DNA of 52,287 bases, taken from Actinomycetes bacterium. GTDB taxonomy: Bacteria > Actinomycetota > Actinomycetes > JAHEKZ01. The number at the start of each line of letters is the position of its first letter. Within the stretch, counting starts at the first letter, position 1. This document shows positions 41,835-49,342 of this stretch, in pieces. The DNA is taken from positions 1 to 52,287 of the forward strand of contig JAJAYZ010000068.1 of NCBI GenBank assembly GCA_027118455.1, written 5' to 3'. The position numbers were made by a program, and so were the translations under genes. The notes beneath the pieces are model-generated. The model was not told where the DNA came from. It did no database searches and was given only the letters and a program-made list of their open reading frames with translations.

Positions 41835-44800
41835 GCGTGCCGGCCGCCGGGCTGACCCGGCAGGGGATCTGCGACCTCTTCGGCATTCCCTTCACCGACG
41901 AGCAGCTTGATGCGATTGCCGCACCGCATGCGCCGGCAGTCGTCATAGCCGGGGCGGGATCAGGGAAGACCGCGCTGATGAGTGCCAGGGTGATTTGGCT
42001 GGTCTCACACGGTGAGGTCACCCCCGACCAGGTGCTGGGGCTGACCTTCACCAACAAGGCAGCGGCTGAGCTCAGTACGCGGGTACGCAAAGCGCTCCGA
42101 CTTCTTGAGAGCCCTGGCGGTTCGCCTGCTGACGGTGAGCCAACGGTCAGCACTTACCACTCCTACGCTGCGGCGCTGCTCCGTGAGTACGGGTTGTGGG
42201 CTGGTTATGAGCCGGCAGCGCAACTTCTGACCGACGCCCAACGCATCCAACTGGCCGAGAGTGTGGTGCGCCGAGCGCCGGGACCGTTCCCCGCGCTCGG
42301 TCTTCGGCTGACCGCCCTCACCGAGCGGGTGTTGACCCTCGACGGCGAGCTCAACGACCACCTGGTCGACCTCTCGACGGTGATGGCGCACGACACCGCG
42401 CTGATCGAAGAGCTCGACGCCGTCGAAGAGCTCGACGGCAAGCTCACTGCCGACCCGGCGAAGGCGCGCACGACTGCCCATGCTCGGCTCGAGCTCGCTC
42501 CCCTGGTTGCGGAGTTTCGCCGCGTGAAGGCCCAGCGCGAGCGGGTCGACTTCGGCGACCAGATGGCTTCGGCTGCCATCTTGGCCGAGACGGTGAGCGA
42601 GGTGGCCCGTGGTGAGCGAGAGCGTTTCGGAACAGTACTTCTTGACGAGTACCAAGACACGTCGATGGCGCAACAGCGTCTCTTGGTTGCTCTCTTTGGT
42701 GCCGGTCACCCGGTGATGGCTGTTGGTGACCCGTTCCAATCGATTTACGGATGGCGCGGTGCGTCGGTGCGCAATATCTTGACCTTCGACAGCGACTTCG
42801 GTGACCCAGAACCGGCGCCGATCTTTGCTCTCGGTCAAAACAACCGTTCCGGTGGCGCGATCCTGAGAGCCGCCAACGCGGTGGCCGAGCCACTGCGTTG
42901 GCAGTTCCCCGAGGTGGCTGAGCTGCGCCCACAACCGGCTAAGGCTGACAGGGGTGACGTCACGATCGGGCTGTACCGCACCGCTGCGGAAGAGATCGAG
43001 GTCGTCTGTGACGCTGTCGCAGCAGAGGTTGCTGAAGGCCGTGCGGCATCGGACATTGCGATCCTGTGCCGTGAGTCGAAGGTCTTTCCCGCAGTCATCT
43101 CCGGCTTGACCGAGAGGGGAGTCCCGGTCGACGTTGTTGGCCTGCGCGGGCTGCTTGAGCTGCCCGAGATCGTCGAGGTGGTCTCCACCCTCGAAGTGCT
43201 CTACGACCCCACCACCAACCCGAGCCTGGTCCGGTTGCTGGGTGGCCCCCGCTGGCGGATCGGCCCAGCTGACCTCGCGCAGCTCGGTGCTCGGGCCCGC
43301 GAGCTCGCGGCGTCCCCACACGTGGGGGCGCGTGGTGGCGCCAAGCAGGAGCGCGACGAGACGGTGGCTGCCCAGCTCCGTGAGGCGGTGGCCGGTATCG
43401 ACCCTGCTGAGACTGTTTCACTGATCGAGGCGTTGGAAGACGCGGGGCCAGGCCCCTTCTCAACGGCTGCTCGGGAGCGCTTCGCCGAACTGGCCGAGGA
43501 ACTCCGGCAGCTTCGGGCCGTGATTCACCAGCCACCTGATGTCGCGATCGCGCGAGTCATCTCGGTGACTGGCCTCGACATCGAGTTGGCCACACACGGT
43601 GTTGCCGCCGATCACCTTGATGCCCTGCTCGAGCAGGCGCGTGGCTTCACCGCGTCGGGCGGTGGTCCGGGCGTCGGTGCCTTCTTGTCGTATCTGGCGC
43701 TGGTTCGACGCTATGGCTCGTCGCTGGCTGTGCCGGCGCCGAGCGGCGGCGACGGTGTGGCGCTCCTGACCGTGCACAAAGCAAAGGGCCTGGAATGGCA
43801 CAGTGTCTACGTCCCGCAGGTTGTCGACGGCGTCTTCCCCAGCGCACAGTCGCGCTCTACCCCCTTGACATCTCCTGCGCTGCTCCCATACCCCTTGCGT
43901 GGTGATGCCGCTGACTTCCCTGTCGTTGCCACGTGGACGGGTAACAAGGGCGTCGCTGCCTTCAAGGCCGACGTTGCCGAGCGTGAGCGCGGTGAAGACC
44001 GACGCCTGGCCTACGTGGCGATGACCAGGGCGGCCGAGCGCCTGGTGGTGACCGGACACCGATGGGGTTACACGCAGGCGACCCCTCGCGACGTCAGTCC
44101 GTACCTTCAGGCGCTGGCCAACGTGTGTGCAGCCGGTGGTGGCACGGTTCTGCACTGGCAGTCGGAGGTGGTCGATGTCGGCAACCCTGCGCTCACCGAG
44201 TCGATCTCGGTGCCCTGGCCACCGGTGGGCAATCCTGAGGTGGCTGCTGCCCGCGAGGCCGCAGCCTTTGAGGTGTTCGGCGCGCTGCAGGCACCGGCGT
44301 TGGACGACGGTGCACTCGACGACGCCGACAGTCGTGAACGCGTTGCGTCCTGGGACGCTGACATCGCTGCGCTCATCGCTGAGGCCGAGCGCCAGAGCGT
44401 CCAGGTGGTCGAGCTTCCATCGTCGCTGTCGGCGTCCTGGGCCGTTGAGCTCCTTCGAGAGCCCGAGGCTGCTGCTCGTCGGCTCCAACGCCCCATGCCA
44501 AGGCCACCGGCGGCAGCCGCCCATCGTGGGACGCGCTTTCACCAGTGGGTCGAGGCCCGCTTCGGCCAGGTTCCCCTCATCGACGTCGACGGTCTGGTTC
44601 CTGAGGGTGAAGCCGCCCCGGACGACGACCTCAAGTCGCTGCAGGAGGCCTTCCTCGCCGGGCCTTATGCCGATCGCGAGCCGGTGGCGGTCGAAGCGCC
44701 TTTCCATCTGGTGCTGGGTGAGCAGATCGTCGTTGGACGGATCGATGCGGTGTATGGGGTCGATCCGAACGATCCAGAGCTCCCTGTTGGCACCCGGTAT

Positions 44801-45007
44801 GAGGTGGTTGACTGGAAGACCGGGCGGCACGCGGCCGACCCGCTCCAACTCGCCCTCTACCGAATTGCGTGGGCCGAGCTGCATCAGATCCCCGTCGATC
44901 AGGTAGTGGCCACCTTCTACCACGTGTCCTCCGGGCGAGTCGAGCGTCCCGTCGATCTGCCAGATCGCCCAGCGCTTGCCGAGTGGTGGAGCGGTTCGAC
45001 CGCCTAG
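41831..45007 (+). CDS. adnB: AdnB-type helicase-nuclease subunit
   Basis: A 1058-residue partner of AdnA. Walker A is GAGSGKT at 41-47 and Walker B LLDEYQDTS at D272/E273. Helicase motifs continue to LAYVAMTRAAERL. The C-terminal nuclease has AAHRGTRFHQWVEARFG and EVVDWKTGRHAADPLQLALY, with D994 and K996 in the DWK triad and the QLALY helix. No Fe-S cysteines are seen, unlike AdnA. In mycobacteria AdnB is the leading motor of the complex. ATG overlaps the adnA stop; nudC follows after 11 bases. Confidence 0.92.
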   Translation: MSVPAAGLTRQGICDLFGIPFTDEQLDAIAAPHAPAVVIAGAGSGKTALMSARVIWLVSHGEVTPDQVLGLTFTNKAAAELSTRVRKALRLLESPGGSPADGEPTVSTYHSYAAALLREYGLWAGYEPAAQLLTDAQRIQLAESVVRRAPGPFPALGLRLTALTERVLTLDGELNDHLVDLSTVMAHDTALIEELDAVEELDGKLTADPAKARTTAHARLELAPLVAEFRRVKAQRERVDFGDQMASAAILAETVSEVARGERERFGTVLLDEYQDTSMAQQRLLVALFGAGHPVMAVGDPFQSIYGWRGASVRNILTFDSDFGDPEPAPIFALGQNNRSGGAILRAANAVAEPLRWQFPEVAELRPQPAKADRGDVTIGLYRTAAEEIEVVCDAVAAEVAEGRAASDIAILCRESKVFPAVISGLTERGVPVDVVGLRGLLELPEIVEVVSTLEVLYDPTTNPSLVRLLGGPRWRIGPADLAQLGARARELAASPHVGARGGAKQERDETVAAQLREAVAGIDPAETVSLIEALEDAGPGPFSTAARERFAELAEELRQLRAVIHQPPDVAIARVISVTGLDIELATHGVAADHLDALLEQARGFTASGGGPGVGAFLSYLALVRRYGSSLAVPAPSGGDGVALLTVHKAKGLEWHSVYVPQVVDGVFPSAQSRSTPLTSPALLPYPLRGDAADFPVVATWTGNKGVAAFKADVAERERGEDRRLAYVAMTRAAERLVVTGHRWGYTQATPRDVSPYLQALANVCAAGGGTVLHWQSEVVDVGNPALTESISVPWPPVGNPEVAAAREAAAFEVFGALQAPALDDGALDDADSRERVASWDADIAALIAEAERQSVQVVELPSSLSASWAVELLREPEAAARRLQRPMPRPPAAAAHRGTRFHQWVEARFGQVPLIDVDGLVPEGEAAPDDDLKSLQEAFLAGPYADREPVAVEAPFHLVLGEQIVVGRIDAVYGVDPNDPELPVGTRYEVVDWKTGRHAADPLQLALYRIAWAELHQIPVDQVVATFYHVSSGRVERPVDLPDRPALAEWWSGSTA

Positions 45008-45018
45008 GCTCGGCAACT

Positions 45019-45924
45019 GTGACGAGCCCAGAGCGCAGAATGGCCTTCGCTGGAGCAGCTCACCATCGCGCCGTTGAGTCCCGGCGTGATGAGGCGCTGC
45101 TGCACCGAATGTGGACCCACCCTGAGACTCGAACATTGGTTGTTGCCGGGGGCGAGGTGCAGGTCGACCCCGGCACTGGTGCACCGCTCTGGTGCCCCAC
45201 CGATCAGGTACCGGCCGGTGAGCGGTACCTGCTTGGCGTCGACCCAGCTGACTGCGTTCGATTCGCCGTTCACCTTCCCGTCGGAGTGGAGGTGGAGCGG
45301 TCGAAAGGTCTTCGCGAGTTGGCGGCCACAGCGAGCGCGACCGAGTCGGGGTGGCTCTGCCATGCGGTTGCCTTGGCGCAGTGGCACGCCACCCACGGGC
45401 ACTGCCCCCGCTGTGGTGGTCCGACGGAGGTGAGCGCAGCCGGGGCTGAACGGCGCTGCCCTGACGACGGCTCGACACACTTTCCGCGCGTCGACCCCGC
45501 TGTCATCGTCTTGGTCACCGACGCTGCCGACCGGGCACTGCTCGGTCGCCAAGATGAGTGGCCGGCTGGGCGGTTCTCGACGCTGGCTGGTTTCGTCGAG
45601 CCGGGGGAGACCGCCGAGCAGGCGACGCAGCGTGAGGTAGCTGAGGAGGCGGGAATCCTGGTCGACGATGTTCGACTGCGGGCCACCCAGCCCTGGCCCT
45701 TTCCGTCATCGCTGATGATTGCGGCCACAGCGGCGGCCGCCGGGTCGCCAGACCCTCGTCCGGACGGCATCGAGCTCGCAGAAGTGCGATGGTTCTCGCG
45801 CGAAGAGCTTGCTGAGTCGTTGGCTTCAGGTGAGGTTGCGGTCCCCGGACTGATCTCGATCTCCCGATGGTTGATCAACGGCTGGTTCGGGGGCCATCTG
45901 CCCGACGATCCTGGCTGGCGTTAG
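45019..45924 (+). CDS. nudC: NAD+ diphosphatase / NAD-RNA decapping Nudix hydrolase
   Basis: A 301-residue Nudix protein. A zinc-ribbon (CPRCGGPT and a later C in RRCPDDGS) separates an N-terminal domain from the Nudix domain. The Nudix box is GFVEPGETAEQATQREVAEEAGI, and QPWPFPSSLM is the specific NudC motif. The enzyme cleaves NADH/NAD+ into NMN and AMP and can remove NAD caps from RNA. GTG 45019 is used; ATG 45040 is an alternative. It lies in the Rv3199c position between adnB and uvrD2. Confidence 0.92.
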   Translation: MTSPERRMAFAGAAHHRAVESRRDEALLHRMWTHPETRTLVVAGGEVQVDPGTGAPLWCPTDQVPAGERYLLGVDPADCVRFAVHLPVGVEVERSKGLRELAATASATESGWLCHAVALAQWHATHGHCPRCGGPTEVSAAGAERRCPDDGSTHFPRVDPAVIVLVTDAADRALLGRQDEWPAGRFSTLAGFVEPGETAEQATQREVAEEAGILVDDVRLRATQPWPFPSSLMIAATAAAAGSPDPRPDGIELAEVRWFSREELAESLASGEVAVPGLISISRWLINGWFGGHLPDDPGWR

Positions 45925-45943
45925 CCAGGAAGGCGGGCCGGTG

Positions 45944-46222
45944 CTAGATCGTCAGCGCGGCCAGGCGCTCGACGACCGCGGCTACGGCGGGGTTCACCAT
46001 CGCCGTTCCGTCCGGTAGGCGGACGGTGGGCACCATCCACGAGCCGCCGTTGGCCTCGGCCACCCAGTCGGCGGCGTCGGGATTCGCTTCGACGTCGACC
46101 TCGTCGAAGGTAATGCCCCGCTCGGTCAGACGGTTCTTGAGCCGCGTGCAGGGGCCGCACCACGAGGTGGTGTATACGACGAGCTGAGCCCGCTCGGGTG
46201 CCGTGTCAGTCGTGTCAGTCAT
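45944..46222 (-). CDS. Glutaredoxin-like protein (mycoredoxin-1 position)
   Basis: A 92-residue thioredoxin-fold protein with TTSWCGPCTRLKNRLTERG, then VDVEANPDAADWV and a TVRLPDG turn after MVP (the cis-Pro). In M. tuberculosis Mrx1 (Rv3198A) sits here and has CGYC; here the active site is CGPC, as in thioredoxins. It probably reduces mixed disulfides with mycothiol or a similar thiol, but the motif change leaves this open. ATG 46222 lies 18 bases from the divergent uvrD2 start. Confidence 0.87.
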   Translation of the reverse strand: MTDTTDTAPERAQLVVYTTSWCGPCTRLKNRLTERGITFDEVDVEANPDAADWVAEANGGSWMVPTVRLPDGTAMVNPAVAAVVERLAALTI

Positions 46223-46240
46223 AGGTGTCAGGATGCCTGA

Positions 46241-48337
46241 GTGACCGCCGCCTCGCTTGCCGACATCCTTGGCGCGCTCGATCCCGAGCAGCACTCGGTG
46301 GCGACGGCGCCCAGGGGCCCGGTCTGTGTCCTGGCTGGCGCCGGCACGGGCAAGACCCGGGCGTTGACCCACCGGATCGCGGCGCTCGTCGCCAGCGACC
46401 AGGTGGACCCTCGCGAGGTATTGGCCCTCACGTTCACCGCCCGGGCAGCCGGAGAGCTTCGCGGGCGACTTCGCACTCTGGGCGTCGATGGAGTGCAAGC
46501 GCGCACCTTCCACGCGGCTGCGCTTCGGCAGCTGCGGTACTTCTGGCCGTCGGTTGTCGGAGGAGCCTCGCCCAACATTCTCCCAGCCAAGGCCCCGTTG
46601 ATCAGTGAGGCCGCTTCTCGGCTGCGGGTACGCGCCGACGGAACGGTGATCCGCGATATCGCAGCTGAGATCGAGTGGGCCAAGGTCTCGCAGGTCACGC
46701 CAGAGAGCTATCCCGCTCGCAGTCGCTCGCAGGCGCGTGGGGGTGTCAGTGATCTAGACGCCGAAGTCGTCGCTCGTGTCTACGCGGGCTACGAGACGGT
46801 GAAGCGCGATCGCGGGTTCATCGACTTCGAGGACGTCCTGCTCCTCACCGCCGGAATGATCGAGGATGACGCGGCGATGGCCACGGCTGTTCGCGACCAG
46901 TACCGGTCGCTGCTCGTTGATGAGTACCAGGACGTCAGCCCCATCCAGCAACGCCTCCTCGACCTCTGGCTGGCCGATCGTGACGACCTGACCGTCGTTG
47001 GCGACGCGAACCAGACGATTTACTCGTTTGCTGGCGCGACGCCGAGCTACCTTCTGGGCTTCCGCAAGCGGTTCCCGACTGCAGCGGTGATTCGTCTCGA
47101 ACGCAGCTACCGGTCCACGCCTCAGGTGGTCGCCACCGCCAACCGGCTGCTTGCCTCCTCGCCAGCGACCGACCCGGCTGCCCGTGTCGTCCTTAAGGCG
47201 CAGCGGCCAAGCGGGTCTGAGCCAGAGTGGGTGGTGGCCGCCGATGAGGCCGCTGAGGTTACTGCCGTGGTGCAGCGGATCAGGGCGTTGGTCGATTCCG
47301 GGGTTGAACAGCGCGAGGTCGCGATCCTCTACCGCATCAATGCCCAGAGCGCGGCGTACGAAGAGGCGTTGACGGAGGCGAAGCTGCCGTACACGGTTCG
47401 TGGGGGTGAGCGCTTCTTCGACCGCAAGGAAGTGCGCGAGGCAGTCGCGTTGTTACGCGGTGCGGCACACGCCGATGGCACCACCACGCCGGGTGGCCTC
47501 GCGGACCAGGTTGGGGCAGTTCTCGGTTCGGTCGGCTACCGCCCCTCCCCGCCGCCCGGCCCGAGCAAGGCGCGCGACCGCTGGGAGTCGTGGGCGGCCA
47601 TCGTCGAGGTAGCCCGCCAGATTCAGCTTCGCGCCGAGGATGCCAACCTCGGCGACCTCGTCGAAGAGCTGCAACACCGGGCCAACACCCAGCACGCGCC
47701 GGCCAGTGACGGAGTCACGCTGTCCTCGTTGCACGCGGCGAAGGGGCTCGAGTGGGATGCGGTCTTCTTGGTCGGGCTCACCGAGGGCATGATGCCCATC
47801 ACGTACGCCACGACGCCCGATCAGGTGGCCGAAGAGCGCCGGCTGCTCTACGTCGGCATCACCAGGGCGCGCAGCCACCTCGCCTTCTCCTACGGACGCA
47901 GTAGATCTCCTGGCGATCGCCGCACCAGGGCACCCTCGCCCTTCCTGGCAACGCTCGACACTGGGTTCACAACAGATGAGGCGCGCCCTTCTGGTCGTTC
48001 TTCGCGGACGGCCCGCCCGGCGTCATGTCGCAGGTGTGGTCGGGCATTGACGACTGCGGCCGAGCGCAAGCTGCGTCATTGCTCGCACTGCGAGGTGCAC
48101 GTCGATCTGGTCCTGTTCGAACAGCTCCGTGAGTGGCGCAAGCAGACCGCTGACGCAGCCTCGGTGCCAGCCTTCGTCGTCTTCACCGATGCAACGTTGA
48201 CGGCGATCGCTGCGGACCGGCCCACAACGGCCACCGGCCTCCTGCAGATCCCAGGAATCGGCCAGGTGAAGGTCGACCGGTACGGCGAAGCGCTCCTGGG
48301 CGTCCTTCGAGCCTCGTCGAGCGACTCGCCGGAATAA
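46241..48337 (+). CDS. uvrD2: UvrD2-type DNA helicase with zinc motif and HRDC domain
   Basis: A 698-residue superfamily 1 helicase. Walker A AGAGTGKT lies at about 32-39, Walker B LLVDEYQDVSP near 230, and motif VI VGITRARSHLAFS near 540-550. A zinc motif with C596, C599, C614 and C617 (CRRC...CSHC) follows, then a C-terminal HRDC domain (about 625-698, DATLTAIAADRPTTATGLLQIPGIG). This domain set is that of UvrD2 of mycobacteria, an essential repair helicase there. GTG start. Its TAA lies inside the AT-rich part of the whiB7 promoter. Confidence 0.92.
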   Translation: MTAASLADILGALDPEQHSVATAPRGPVCVLAGAGTGKTRALTHRIAALVASDQVDPREVLALTFTARAAGELRGRLRTLGVDGVQARTFHAAALRQLRYFWPSVVGGASPNILPAKAPLISEAASRLRVRADGTVIRDIAAEIEWAKVSQVTPESYPARSRSQARGGVSDLDAEVVARVYAGYETVKRDRGFIDFEDVLLLTAGMIEDDAAMATAVRDQYRSLLVDEYQDVSPIQQRLLDLWLADRDDLTVVGDANQTIYSFAGATPSYLLGFRKRFPTAAVIRLERSYRSTPQVVATANRLLASSPATDPAARVVLKAQRPSGSEPEWVVAADEAAEVTAVVQRIRALVDSGVEQREVAILYRINAQSAAYEEALTEAKLPYTVRGGERFFDRKEVREAVALLRGAAHADGTTTPGGLADQVGAVLGSVGYRPSPPPGPSKARDRWESWAAIVEVARQIQLRAEDANLGDLVEELQHRANTQHAPASDGVTLSSLHAAKGLEWDAVFLVGLTEGMMPITYATTPDQVAEERRLLYVGITRARSHLAFSYGRSRSPGDRRTRAPSPFLATLDTGFTTDEARPSGRSSRTARPASCRRCGRALTTAAERKLRHCSHCEVHVDLVLFEQLREWRKQTADAASVPAFVVFTDATLTAIAADRPTTATGLLQIPGIGQVKVDRYGEALLGVLRASSSDSPE

Positions 48338-48372
48338 ATCACTTGCCTGGTCCGCTACTGGTCTCGTACCCT
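48333..48372 (+). promoter_or_regulatory. Candidate whiB7 promoter with AT-rich element
   Basis: AATAAAT (48333-48339) lies 3 bases upstream of TTGCCT (-35, 48343-48348), which is followed after 18 bases by TACCCT (-10, 48367-48372). WhiB7 is known to activate its own promoter through an AT-rich site about 3 bases upstream of the -35; the arrangement here fits. The AT-rich element overlaps the uvrD2 stop codon. Confidence 0.6.
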
Positions 48373-48396
48373 TCCCGGGACGCCGACGCGATGTCT

Positions 48397-48415
48397 GACC
48401 ACTGATCGAGTGGTC
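48397..48415 (+). promoter_or_regulatory. Hairpin in the whiB7 5' leader
   Basis: GACCACT-gatcg-AGTGGTC, a perfect 7-bp stem between the candidate promoter and the leader ORF. Its role is not known; it may stabilise the leader RNA. Confidence 0.5.
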
Positions 48416-48449
48416 GCGCCCGGCCCGTGAGATGAGGAGGTGGCTAGCA

Positions 48450-48581
48450 ATGTTCTACGACAAGACGCGCTGTGACGTGTCGCCGTCAACTGCGGCCACC
48501 TTCGTGTCCGCGGCCGACGTGCGCGCTCAGGGCGCGACTGGCGTCTTTGATGGTTCTCCCGCCTGGAGTCCACCTCAGTAG
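48450..48581 (+). CDS. whiB7 leader peptide (upstream ORF)
   Basis: A 43-residue ORF starting MFYDKTRCDVSPST and ending WSPPQ, preceded by a strong GAGGAGG at 48434-48440. It sits between the promoter and the terminator of the whiB7 leader. Translation through its last codons covers GCCTGGAGT (48561-48569), the 5' arm of the antiterminator. In other actinobacteria whiB7 is controlled by a translated upstream ORF and a terminator; sequence of the peptide itself is poorly conserved, so its amino-acid content is not informative. Confidence 0.8.
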   Translation: MFYDKTRCDVSPSTAATFVSAADVRAQGATGVFDGSPAWSPPQ

Positions 48582-48647
48582 AAACTCACACTGGGCTCAC
48601 TCCAGGCCACGGAACCGAAGACCTCGGATCCGTGGCCCTTTTGTTTG
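48561..48647 (+). terminator. whiB7 attenuator: antiterminator and intrinsic terminator
   Basis: Terminator: GGCCACGGA (48605-48613) pairs with TCCGTGGCC (48629-48637), with an inner CCGA/TCGG stem and a 5-base loop, followed by CTTTTGTTT. Antiterminator: GCCTGGAGT (48561-48569, inside the leader ORF) pairs perfectly with ACTCCAGGC (48599-48607), whose end overlaps the terminator's 5' arm by three bases. The two cannot both fully form. A ribosome reaching the end of the leader ORF would hide the antiterminator arm and let termination occur; a ribosome stalled earlier would allow readthrough into whiB7. Confidence 0.85.
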
Positions 48648-48697
48648 TCCATTACCACCCACCGCTTGTCCACCACCACCACAGGAGGTGACCCGCA

Positions 48698-49024
48698 ATG
48701 ACTGTCATGCCGACGATCTCGGACCTGCTCGACGCGGGCATTCCGGGCACCGTCCTCCCCGCTCACGAGCAGTGGGCCGCCGACGCACGGTGGTCCGTTC
48801 CTTGCCACGAGGAGGACCCGGAGCTCTGGTTCGCCGACACCCCAACTGGAGTGGAGACCGCCAAGGCCCTGTGCCGCGGATGTCCCCTCCAGAAGGAGTG
48901 CCTTGCGGGCGCAACGGAGCGTTCGGAGCCATGGGGAGTCTGGGGCGGCGAGCTCTTCGAGCACGGCGTCGTGGTCCCGCGGAAGCGTCCGCGCGGCCGA
49001 CCCCGCAAGTCCGACGTTGCCTGA
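48698..49024 (+). CDS. whiB7: WhiB7 transcriptional regulator
   Basis: A 108-residue Wbl protein. Four cysteines C36, C59, C62 and C68 (PCHEED, LCRGCPLQKEC) bind the [4Fe-4S] cluster; GVWGG (80-84) is the turn that contacts the sigma factor. The C-terminal RGRPRK (99-104) is the AT-hook that marks WhiB7, which turns on intrinsic antibiotic resistance and redox genes after translation stress. AGGAGG at 48683-48688 lies 9 bases before the ATG. The place after uvrD2 matches Rv3197A. It is controlled by the attenuator upstream. Confidence 0.95.
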   Translation: MTVMPTISDLLDAGIPGTVLPAHEQWAADARWSVPCHEEDPELWFADTPTGVETAKALCRGCPLQKECLAGATERSEPWGVWGGELFEHGVVVPRKRPRGRPRKSDVA

Positions 49025-49070
49025 CCGGCAGCATCGAAACCATCGACCCCATCACCAAGGAGTACCCATC

Positions 49071-49253
49071 ATGTTTCTGCAAGAAGATCTCGCTCGTGCT
49101 CGACATGAGTACGAGCTCCGCGACGGCGAACAGCTGGTTCGTGTTCGACGCATGGTCGTAGCCCGTCGGGCTCGCCTGCGCGCCGAGCGCACAGCGTGTG
49201 TGGCAAGGGAGGCAGCGCTGCAGGCGTCACTGGCTCACGCGAGCTTGATGTGA
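49071..49253 (+). CDS. Small Arg-rich hypothetical protein downstream of whiB7
   Basis: A 60-residue protein (MFLQEDLARARHEYELRD...) predicted mostly helical and rich in Arg, Ala and Glu (VRRMVVARRARLRAERTA). AAGGAG at 49057-49062 lies 8 bases before the ATG, so it is probably translated from the whiB7 transcript. No family is recognised. A strong hairpin follows. Confidence 0.6.
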   Translation: MFLQEDLARARHEYELRDGEQLVRVRRMVVARRARLRAERTACVAREAALQASLAHASLM

Positions 49254-49272
49254 GGCGGCTTACGGCCCCCAG

Positions 49273-49312
49273 ATGAAGGGGAGGAACACCCAACGGTGCT
49301 CCTCCCCTTCAT
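49273..49312. terminator. Bidirectional hairpin terminator
   Basis: ATGAAGGGGAGGA (49273-49285) pairs perfectly with TCCTCCCCTTCAT (49300-49312), and CACC-caac-GGTG extends the stem after one mismatch. It lies between the whiB7 unit (+) and the ABC1-kinase gene (-). No U-tract follows on either side. Confidence 0.8.
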
Positions 49313-49342
49313 GGATGTGGGGGAGGCCCATCGGGCGTGCGA

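Noticed and set aside
43460-45478. Long open frame on the minus strand (672 codons) opposite adnB and nudC
   Set aside because: It is an antisense shadow of a well-supported gene in high-GC DNA; its translation is rich in Arg, Gly and His without any domain motif.
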